A DNA stretch of 34,136 nucleotides from Pseudomonadota bacterium (GTDB taxonomy: Bacteria; Pseudomonadota; Gammaproteobacteria; Burkholderiales; Burkholderiaceae_C). The DNA is taken from NCBI GenBank assembly GCA_021804595.1, contig JAJZHH010000015.1, positions 1-34,136 of the forward strand. The letters are read 5' to 3'. Below are positions 27,907 to 34,136 of this stretch, in pieces; within the stretch, counting starts at the first letter, position 1, and each line of letters opens with the position of its first letter. The notes beneath the pieces were generated by a model. That model did not search any database. It worked only from the letters and a program-made list of their open reading frames with translations, and had not been told where the DNA came from. Position numbers and translations under genes: made by a program.

Positions 27907-30501
27907 TCAGGCGGCTTGCGCCGAGGCCAGGAAATCCTGCGCGAAGCGCTGCAGCACGCCGCCGGCCTCGTAGATCGACACTTCCTCGGCGGTGTCGAGG
28001 CGGCAGGTCACCGGCACCTCGACGCGGCTGCCGTCGCGCCGGTGCACGACCAGCGTCAGCGTCGCGCGCGGGCGGCGCTCGCCGACCACGTCGTAGGTCT
28101 CGGTGCCGTCCAGGCCCAGCGTCAGCCGCGTCGTACCGGGCTCGAACTGCAGCGGCAGCACGCCCATGCCGATCAGGTTGGTGCGGTGGATGCGCTCGAA
28201 GCCTTCGGCGGCGATCGCCTCGACCCCGGCCAGACGCACGCCCTTGGCCGCCCAGTCGCGCGACGAGCCCTGGCCGTAGTCGGCGCCGGCGACGATGATC
28301 AGCGGCTGGCGCCGCGCCATATAGGTCTCGATCGCTTCCCACATGCGCATCACCTGCCCTTCGGGCTCGACCCGCGCCAGCGATCCGGCGCGCACGCTGC
28401 CGTCGGCGGCGCGCACCATCTCGTTCTTCAGCGTCGGGTTGGCGAAGGTCGCGCGCTGCGCCGTCAGGTGGTCGCCGCGGTGCGTGGCGTAGGAGTTGAA
28501 GTCCTCCTCGGGCAGGCCCATCTTCGCCAGGTACTCGCCGGCGGCGCTGGAGGCCAGGATCGCGTTGCTCGGCGACAAGTGGTCGGTCGTGATGTTGTCG
28601 GGCAGGATCGCCAGCGGGCGCATGCCGGTCAGCGTGCGCTCGCCGGCCAGCGCGCCTTCCCAGTACGGCGGGCGGCGGATGTAGGTCGAGCGCTCGCGCC
28701 ACGCGTACAGCGGGTCGACGCGCGCGCCGCGGTCGTCGCGCAGCGCGAACATCGGCTCGTAGACCTCGCGGAAGAACTCGGGCTTGACCGCCGACTTGAC
28801 CAGCGCGTCGATCTCGGCGTCGTCGGGCCAGATGTCCTTGAGGCGGATCTCGCGGCCGTCGGCGACACCGAGCACGTCGCGCTCGATGTCGAAGCGCACG
28901 GTGCCGGCAATCGCGTAGGCGACGACCAGCGGCGGCGACGCCAGGAAGGCCTGCTTGGCGTAGGGGTGGATGCGGCCGTCGAAGTTGCGGTTGCCCGACA
29001 GCACCGCGGTCGCGTACAGGTTGCGCTCGACGATTTCCTGCTGGATTTTCGGATCGAGCGCGCCCGACATGCCGTTGCACGAGGTGCAGGCGTAGCCGAC
29101 GATGCCGAAGCCGAGGGCTTCGAGGTCGTCGAGCAGGCCGGCCTGCTCGAGGTACAGGCGCACCGCCTTGGAGCCCGGCGCCAGCGAGGACTTGACCCAC
29201 GGCTGGCGCTTGAGCCCCGCGCGGTGGGCGTTGCGCGCCAGCAGCCCGGCGGCGATCACGTTGCGCGGGTTGCTGGTGTTGGTGCAGCTGGTGATGGCGG
29301 CGATGATCACCGCGCCGTCGGGCATCAGCCCGGGCTCGAGCTGCCACGGCGCAGCGATGCCGCGCGCGGCCAGTTCGGTCGTCGGCACGCGCGCGTGCGG
29401 GTTCGACGGCCCGGCGATGTTGCGCACGACGCTGGACAGGTCGAAGTGCAGCGTGCGCTCGTACTCGGCGTCAAGCAGCGTGTCAGCCCACAGCCCGGCG
29501 GCCTTGGCGTAGGTTTCAACCAGCTGCACCTGCTCGGCGCTGCGTCCGGTCAGCCGCAGGTAGTCCAGCGTTTGAGAATCGATCGCGAACATCGCGGCCG
29601 TGGCGCCGTATTCGGGCGCCATGTTCGAGATCGTCGCGCGATCCCCCAGCGTCAGCGCCGCAGCGCCCGGGCCGCGGAACTCGAGGTAGGCGCCGACCAC
29701 CTTGGACTTGCGCAGGAACTCGGTCAGCGCGAGCACGATGTCGGTCGCGGTGATGCCCGGCTGCGGCCGCCCGGACAGCTCGACGGCGACGATGTCGGGC
29801 AAGCGCATCCACGACGCGCGGCCCAGCATCACGTTCTCCGCTTCCAGGCCGCCGACGCCGACCGCGATCACGCCCAGCGCGTCGACGTGCGGCGTGTGGC
29901 TGTCGGTGCCGACCAGCGTGTCGGGAAACGCGACGCCGTCCTGCGCGTGCACCACCGGCGACATGCGTTCCAGGTTGATCTGGTGCATGATGCCGTTGCC
30001 CGGCGGGATCACGTCGACGTTCTCGAACGCCTGCCGCGTCCACTCGATGAAGTGGAAGCGGTCCTCGTTGCGGCGGTCCTCGATGGCGCGGTTCTTGGCG
30101 AACGCGTCGGGGTCGTCGCCGCCGCACTCGACGGCCAGCGAGTGGTCGACGATCAGCTGCACCGGAACCACCGGATTGACCTTGGCCGGGTCCCCACCCT
30201 GCTGCGCGATCGCGTCGCGCAGCCCGGCCAGGTCGACCAGCGCGGTCTGGCCGAGGATGTCGTGGCACACCACGCGCGCCGGAAACCACGGGAAGTCGCG
30301 CTCGCGGCGCCGCTCGACGATCTGCGTCAGGCAGTCGCCCAGCAGCGCCGGGTCGCAGCGGCGCACCAGGTTCTCGGCGTGCACGCGCGCGGTGTACGGC
30401 AATCCGGCCCAGGCGCCGGGGCGGATCGATTCGACGGCTTCGCGCGCGTCGAAGTAGTCGAGCGCGGTGCCCGGCAGCGGCTTGCGGTATCCGGTGTTCA
30501 T
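27907..30501 (-). CDS. acnD: Fe/S-dependent 2-methylcitrate dehydratase AcnD
   Basis: Aconitase-family enzyme that dehydrates 2-methylcitrate in propionate catabolism, replacing PrpD; 864 residues. The 4Fe-4S ligands are Cys406 in ITSCTNTSN, and Cys472 and Cys475 in YACTSCNGMSG. LVGTDSHTPHVDALG and the C-terminal DYGQGSSRDWAAKG are aconitase signatures. The start MNTGYRKPLPGTALDYFDAR is typical of AcnD, with GAGG about 11 bases upstream. The pairing with prpF next door distinguishes it from AcnA, which carries neighbours of its own. It lies 13 bases after prpC. It needs PrpF to feed the rest of the cycle. Confidence 0.96.
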   Translation of the reverse strand: MNTGYRKPLPGTALDYFDAREAVESIRPGAWAGLPYTARVHAENLVRRCDPALLGDCLTQIVERRRERDFPWFPARVVCHDILGQTALVDLAGLRDAIAQQGGDPAKVNPVVPVQLIVDHSLAVECGGDDPDAFAKNRAIEDRRNEDRFHFIEWTRQAFENVDVIPPGNGIMHQINLERMSPVVHAQDGVAFPDTLVGTDSHTPHVDALGVIAVGVGGLEAENVMLGRASWMRLPDIVAVELSGRPQPGITATDIVLALTEFLRKSKVVGAYLEFRGPGAAALTLGDRATISNMAPEYGATAAMFAIDSQTLDYLRLTGRSAEQVQLVETYAKAAGLWADTLLDAEYERTLHFDLSSVVRNIAGPSNPHARVPTTELAARGIAAPWQLEPGLMPDGAVIIAAITSCTNTSNPRNVIAAGLLARNAHRAGLKRQPWVKSSLAPGSKAVRLYLEQAGLLDDLEALGFGIVGYACTSCNGMSGALDPKIQQEIVERNLYATAVLSGNRNFDGRIHPYAKQAFLASPPLVVAYAIAGTVRFDIERDVLGVADGREIRLKDIWPDDAEIDALVKSAVKPEFFREVYEPMFALRDDRGARVDPLYAWRERSTYIRRPPYWEGALAGERTLTGMRPLAILPDNITTDHLSPSNAILASSAAGEYLAKMGLPEEDFNSYATHRGDHLTAQRATFANPTLKNEMVRAADGSVRAGSLARVEPEGQVMRMWEAIETYMARRQPLIIVAGADYGQGSSRDWAAKGVRLAGVEAIAAEGFERIHRTNLIGMGVLPLQFEPGTTRLTLGLDGTETYDVVGERRPRATLTLVVHRRDGSRVEVPVTCRLDTAEEVSIYEAGGVLQRFAQDFLASAQAA

Positions 30502-30514
30502 GGTGCTTGTGACC

Positions 30515-31666
30515 TCAGGGACGTTGCGCCAGCGACACGAAGCTCTGGTCTTCGGGGCCGGTGTAGTTGGCGCTCGGACGGATGATCTTGCCGTCCAGGC
30601 GCTGCTCGATGACGTGCGCGCTCCAGCCGCTGGTGCGCGAGATCACGAACAGCGGCGTGAACATCGCCGTGGGCACGCCCATCAGCGAGTAGCTGACGGC
30701 GCTGAACCAGTCGAGGTTCGGGAACATGTTCTTCTCGCGCTTCATCACCGCCTCGAGGCGCTCGGCCACCGCGTACATGCGCTGGTCGCCGGCTTCGTCG
30801 GCGAGCTGCTTGGCCACGCCCTTGATGACGACGTTGCGCGGGTCGGAGATCGTGTAGACCGGGTGGCCGAAGCCGATGATCACTTCCTTCGCGGCGACGC
30901 GGCGCACGATGTCGGCCTCGGCCTCGTCGGCGCTGCCGTAGCGGCTCTGGATGTCGAACGCGACCTCGTTGGCGCCGCCGTGCTTCGGCCCGCGCAGCGC
31001 GCCGATGGCGCCGGTGATGCACGAGTGGAAGTCGCTGCCGGTGCCGGCGATCACGCGCGCGGTGAAGGTCGACGCGTTGAACTCGTGCTCGGCGTACAGG
31101 TTCAGCGAGGTATGCATCGCGCGCACCCACGACGCGCTCGGCGCGCGGCCGTGCAGCAGGTGCAGGAAGTGCGCGGCGATCGAGTCGTCGTCGGTCTCGA
31201 CCTCGATGCGGCGGCCGTTGTGGCTGTAGTGGTACCAGTACAGCAGCATGGAGCCGAGGCTGGCCATCAGGCGGTCGGCGATGTCGCGCGCGCCGGCCAG
31301 GTTGTGGTCGTCCTTCTCCGGCAGCGCGCAGCCCAGCGCCGACACGCCGCTGCGCATCACGTCCATCGGGTGCGCAGCGGCCGGCAGCGACTCGAGCACG
31401 TCGAGCACCGCCGCCGGCAGCCCGCGCAGCCGCGCCAGCTTGGCCTTGTACGCGGCCAGTTCGGCGACGTTGGGCAGCTTGCCGTGCACCAGCAGGTGGG
31501 CGACTTCCTCGAACTCGCAGGCTTCGGCCATGTCGAGGATGTCGTAGCCGCGGTAATGCAGGTCGTTGCCGCTGCGCCCCACCGTGCACAGCGCGGTGTT
31601 GCCGGCGACGGTTCCCGACAGGGCGACGGATTTCTTCGGCTTGAAGCCGGCGGCGGTTTCGGTCAT
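30515..31666 (-). CDS. prpC: 2-methylcitrate synthase PrpC
   Basis: Condenses propionyl-CoA with oxaloacetate to 2-methylcitrate, the first step of the methylcitrate cycle; 383 residues. The citrate synthase triad is His229 (PKHGGANE), His268 (GFGHPVY) and Asp319 (NLDWFSA). The length and the [22 protein letters not shown] start match methylcitrate rather than housekeeping citrate synthase, which is longer. AAGGAG lies 6 bases upstream of the ATG. It sits 29 bases after prpB and 13 before acnD, so the operon is continuous. Cytosolic. Confidence 0.96.
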   Translation of the reverse strand: MTETAAGFKPKKSVALSGTVAGNTALCTVGRSGNDLHYRGYDILDMAEACEFEEVAHLLVHGKLPNVAELAAYKAKLARLRGLPAAVLDVLESLPAAAHPMDVMRSGVSALGCALPEKDDHNLAGARDIADRLMASLGSMLLYWYHYSHNGRRIEVETDDDSIAAHFLHLLHGRAPSASWVRAMHTSLNLYAEHEFNASTFTARVIAGTGSDFHSCITGAIGALRGPKHGGANEVAFDIQSRYGSADEAEADIVRRVAAKEVIIGFGHPVYTISDPRNVVIKGVAKQLADEAGDQRMYAVAERLEAVMKREKNMFPNLDWFSAVSYSLMGVPTAMFTPLFVISRTSGWSAHVIEQRLDGKIIRPSANYTGPEDQSFVSLAQRP

Positions 31667-31695
31667 GGCGGTCTCCTTGGGGTTGAATTGTCGGC

Positions 31696-32577
31696 TTATT
31701 TGCGCGTGGCCTTGAACACCGCGTCGAGGCGCTGCTCGTAGTCGTGGTAGCCGATGCGGTCGTACAGCTCCTCGCGCGTCTGCATCTGGTCGATGATGTC
31801 ACGCTGCGTGCCGTCGCGGCGCAGCGTTTCATAGACATTTTCGGCGGCCTTGTTCATCGCGCGGAAGGCGCTCAGCGGGTACAGCGCGATGGCCACGCCG
31901 ACCGACGCCAGCTCGTCGCGGGTGAACAGCGGCGTCTTGCCGAACTCGGTGATGTTGGCCAGGATCGGCACGCCGAGCTCGTCGACGAAGCGCTTGTAGG
32001 TCGCCAGGTCGGGAACCGCCTCGGCGAAGATGCCGTCGGCGCCGGCCTCGACGCACAGCCGCGCGCGCTCCAGCGCCGGCTCGACGCCTTCGACGGCGAG
32101 CGCGTCGGTGCGCGCCAGCAGGAAGAAGTCGGGGTCGGTCTTCGCGTCGGCGGCGGCGCGCACGCGGTCGGCCATTTCGGCGGCCGGAACGATTTCCTTG
32201 CCCGGACGGTGGCCGCAGCGCTTGGCGCCGACCTGATCCTCGATGTGGCAGCCGGCGGCGCCGAACTTGATCAGGCTCTTGACCGTGCGCGCGATGTTGA
32301 ACGCGCTGGGGCCGAAGCCGGTGTCGATGTCGACGATCAGCGGCAGGTCGCAGACGTCGGTGATGCGGCGCACGTCGGTGAGCACGTCGTCGAGCGTGTT
32401 GATGCCCAGGTCGGGCATGCCCAGCGAGCCGGCGGCGACGCCGCCGCCCGACAGGTAGATCGCGCGGTAACCGGCGCGACGCGCGAGCAGCGCGTGGTTG
32501 GCGTTGATCGCGCCGATCACCTGCAGCGGCGATTCGGCTTTGAGCGCGGCGCGGAAGGCAGCTCCTGGGGTCGTCAT
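31696..32577 (-). CDS. prpB: 2-methylisocitrate lyase PrpB
   Basis: Cleaves 2-methylisocitrate to pyruvate and succinate, the last step of the cycle; 293 residues. The isocitrate lyase/PEP mutase family signature KRCGH holds catalytic Cys121, and DIDTGFG gives the metal-binding Asp residues 84 and 86. AGGA lies 6 bases upstream of the ATG at 32577, which is chosen over longer frames because the N-terminus [12 protein letters not shown] is standard. It is first in the operon, just downstream of a sigma-54 promoter. Cytosolic, Mg2+-dependent. Confidence 0.96.
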   Translation of the reverse strand: MTTPGAAFRAALKAESPLQVIGAINANHALLARRAGYRAIYLSGGGVAAGSLGMPDLGINTLDDVLTDVRRITDVCDLPLIVDIDTGFGPSAFNIARTVKSLIKFGAAGCHIEDQVGAKRCGHRPGKEIVPAAEMADRVRAAADAKTDPDFFLLARTDALAVEGVEPALERARLCVEAGADGIFAEAVPDLATYKRFVDELGVPILANITEFGKTPLFTRDELASVGVAIALYPLSAFRAMNKAAENVYETLRRDGTQRDIIDQMQTREELYDRIGYHDYEQRLDAVFKATRK

Positions 32578-32610
32578 GGCTATTCCTCGATGGTCGGACC
32601 GGCGTTGCAT

Positions 32611-32626
32611 TGCAAGCCGCGTGCCA
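32611..32626 (-). promoter_or_regulatory. Sigma-54 (-24/-12) promoter for the prp operon
   Basis: Read on the minus strand, TGGCACG is separated by exactly 4 bases from TTGCA, a full match to the sigma-54 consensus, including the invariant GG and GC. The start site would be near 32600, giving a leader of about 23 bases that holds the prpB Shine-Dalgarno. Sigma-54 promoters need an ATP-dependent activator; for prp operons this is PrpR, which responds to 2-methylcitrate in enteric bacteria. Confidence 0.88.
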
Positions 32627-32703
32627 AACCTCGTGCGAAAGCCGCAGCGGCGCGCCGACACCGCCACCCATCCCCGCCAACGTCGCGCCGCCACAGCGAA
32701 ACG

Positions 32704-32727
32704 GCGCCCGGCACGCGTGCCGGGCGC
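32704..32727. repeat. 24-bp perfect palindrome upstream of the prp promoter
   Basis: GCGCCCGGCACG (32704-32715) is followed immediately by its exact reverse complement (32716-32727). It lies between the sigma-54 promoter and the upstream repeats. It has no T-tract on either strand. It could be an operator, a stem that ends the upstream minus-strand transcript, or a looping aid. Confidence 0.75.
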
Positions 32728-32781
32728 GATGCGGACCCGACACGCGCGCGCATCGCCAGCGGCCCTTCAGTTCCGATAACG

Positions 32782-32819
32782 AAACGTTTAAGTTCCACGT
32801 TCCCCAAACTGAAACGTGG
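32782..32819. promoter_or_regulatory. Repeated ACGT boxes: candidate activator-binding region
   Basis: AAACGTTT (32782-32789) is an 8-base palindrome. CCACGTT (32795-32801) and AACGTGG (32813-32819) form a perfect inverted repeat across 11 bases. They lie about 156-193 bp upstream of the sigma-54 promoter, the usual distance for an enhancer-type activator, and in a locally AT-richer stretch. Binding by PrpR is inference. Confidence 0.5.
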
Positions 32820-32860
32820 CCGAAGCCGTCACCGAACCCCGGCCCGGCCCCACCGCCGCG

Positions 32861-34114
32861 TCAGGACGATGCGCGCGGTCGATAGATCACGTACTCCACC
32901 TGGTCCATCGTCACGGTCGCCTCGCCGGCCTTGGACAGCTTCTCGATCACCATCCTCATCTGACCGTCGGCCTCCCAGAGCGGGTAGGCCATGCTGAAGT
33001 CGACGTAATGGGGCTTGGCGCGACCGATGACCGCATAGCGTGGCGTCGATGCGCCATCCGGCGCACTGCGCGCGATCACCATCGCGATGCGCTCGGGCTG
33101 CGGCAGATCGCCAAAGCGCATCGGCTGCGGCAGTGCGATCAGCGCGCTGTCGAGCAGCGCGGTGTCGAGGCTGGCGTCGTCGATGGCCTGCTCGATCGCG
33201 GCGCGCACATTGCCGTCGAACACCTGCAACGGGCGGTAGTTCAACCCCAGTGAGTTGCGCCAGATGCGGTCGAAACTGGCCCCGTCCTCGGCGGGAATGT
33301 AGGCATTTTGAAAGGCTTGCGCTTGCTGCCGCCGTGGATCGTCGTCGCCGTTGAAATTCTTGATGAAGCACATCGTCATGCGCACCGTTTCAAGGCTTGA
33401 GGCGGTCGCGATCGGCGACCCCTGCCACTGCGCCACCGTTTGCTCCACGCGTTCCCGATGGGCAGCGGCGAACCTCACTTTTGCGCCGTGCCGCGGGGCG
33501 AACGAGTGTGACCGCACCTCGCGCTGCGGCCTCGAGTCCGCGCGCAACTCGCTCAGGTTGCCGCGCTCCTCGCTGGCGAAACGACCGCGGTCGATCTTGC
33601 TCCGCGGGTCCCGACGCTGAATGGCGGCCTGAACCGCGCGCGGTTCCGGCCTGGGCTCGAGCCGCGCCTGCGCGTGGACCTTGTTCGTCGTCTTGACGGT
33701 TTTCTTCACGACCGCCCGGGTGTGCGGGGGGTGCTCGAGCGGCTCCAGACTCCGCGGATCGACCTGCAACCCCTCCCTGCGCGCGGCCCGGCGCAAACTT
33801 TTGGCCTGGGCCCGCCGCCGCTCCAATTGCGCCTCGTCGAGCTGCCGCGCGAGCTCGATCGCGCCCAGGCGTATCGTCTGCGGCGCATTGGAATGCTTCA
33901 CCGAACGCGCACGCGGCGCGCGCGGCGCCTCGCGCACATCGCTGAAGTCGTGCAAACTCTGCTGGCCGCCGCGCGGCGGCGTGGGCGGGCGTTGCCTGCT
34001 GAACTTGCTGCCGGCGAACGCGTCGCCGAGCGACAGCGCGAACAGCGCCAGCGCCAGCGCGCCGGCCAGCGGCGCGCGACGCCGCCTCGACAGGGGTGAT
34101 TCAGGGGTAGGCAT
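32861..34114 (-). CDS. Exported basic protein of unknown function
   Basis: A 417-residue protein that I do not recognise. The ATG at 34114 has GAGGA 8 bases upstream; a TTG at 34129 is less likely. A signal peptide covers about residues 1-34 (RRRR then a hydrophobic run, ending DAFA). The next 220 residues are Arg/Pro/Gln-rich and probably disordered, with many basic clusters. The last 180 or so residues look folded: MTMCFIKNFNGDDD, RIWRNSLGLNYRPLQVFDG, FSMAYPLWEADGQMRMVIEKLSKAGE. Only one cysteine is visible in the mature part. It is transcribed toward prpB but separated from it by 283 bases containing the sigma-54 promoter, so it is a separate unit. Confidence 0.75.
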   Translation of the reverse strand: MPTPESPLSRRRRAPLAGALALALFALSLGDAFAGSKFSRQRPPTPPRGGQQSLHDFSDVREAPRAPRARSVKHSNAPQTIRLGAIELARQLDEAQLERRRAQAKSLRRAARREGLQVDPRSLEPLEHPPHTRAVVKKTVKTTNKVHAQARLEPRPEPRAVQAAIQRRDPRSKIDRGRFASEERGNLSELRADSRPQREVRSHSFAPRHGAKVRFAAAHRERVEQTVAQWQGSPIATASSLETVRMTMCFIKNFNGDDDPRRQQAQAFQNAYIPAEDGASFDRIWRNSLGLNYRPLQVFDGNVRAAIEQAIDDASLDTALLDSALIALPQPMRFGDLPQPERIAMVIARSAPDGASTPRYAVIGRAKPHYVDFSMAYPLWEADGQMRMVIEKLSKAGEATVTMDQVEYVIYRPRASS

Positions 34115-34136
34115 GGTCAGGATCCTCAAGTTGCGG

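Noticed and set aside
26708-29347. Possible acnD-prpF fusion, because the prpF frame stays open far upstream
   Set aside because: The upstream part is an out-of-frame reading of acnD; prpF has its own ATG and GGAG at 27892.

Overview
This window looks like a chromosomal segment of a high-GC betaproteobacterium, most likely order Burkholderiales. Grounds: the dnaG-rpoD and grpE-dnaK-dnaJ arrangements, the adjacent pepN and fbp genes, and a propionate operon of the prpB-prpC-acnD-prpF type. The taxonomic call is inference from gene content and base composition. No insertion sequence, prophage, integron or CRISPR array was seen. Nearly all the sequence is coding, and no gene-free gap exceeds 300 bases.

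Left part (1-16.7 kb, all plus strand) is housekeeping. It holds the 3' end of dnaG, rpoD with its own promoter, a class III nucleotide cyclase fused to an FHA domain, ferrochelatase hemH, and an ArnT-type membrane glycosyltransferase. The heat-shock group grpE-dnaK-dnaJ follows. Sigma-32-like promoters are embedded in the end of the glycosyltransferase gene and across the grpE stop codon, and a hairpin lies between dnaK and dnaJ. Next come prfB, with the classical autoregulatory +1 frameshift at an in-frame TGA, then pepN, fbp, tRNA-Thr(CGT) and a strong terminator.

Middle part (16.7-26.6 kb, mixed strands) is more accessory. It has a deaminase of the adenine deaminase type, a lipoprotein with a DUF1810-like domain, an ArsB/SLC13-type permease and a DUF5671-like membrane protein. 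A tightly overlapping minus-strand trio follows (dsbA-like, TPR-like, hotdog thioesterase). Then come a tiny protein whose N-terminus resembles YbjQ, a small exported protein, and a MASE4-PAS-PAS hybrid-less histidine kinase.

Right part (26.7-34.1 kb, minus strand) is the methylcitrate cycle for propionyl-CoA: prpB, prpC, acnD, prpF, transcribed right to left. PrpC condenses propionyl-CoA with oxaloacetate. AcnD dehydrates 2-methylcitrate, and PrpF isomerises the product. An aconitase encoded elsewhere would rehydrate it, and PrpB cleaves 2-methylisocitrate to pyruvate and succinate. A consensus-perfect sigma-54 promoter lies just upstream of prpB, with candidate activator-binding repeats about 160-190 bp further upstream, yet no PrpR-type activator gene is in the window. 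The last gene encodes an exported basic protein that I do not recognise.

The window is mostly ordinary core genome. The items most worth a second look are the sigma-54 control region without a neighbouring activator, the DUF1810-like lipoprotein, the YbjQ-like mini-protein, and the kinase lying downstream of the propionate genes without a partner.
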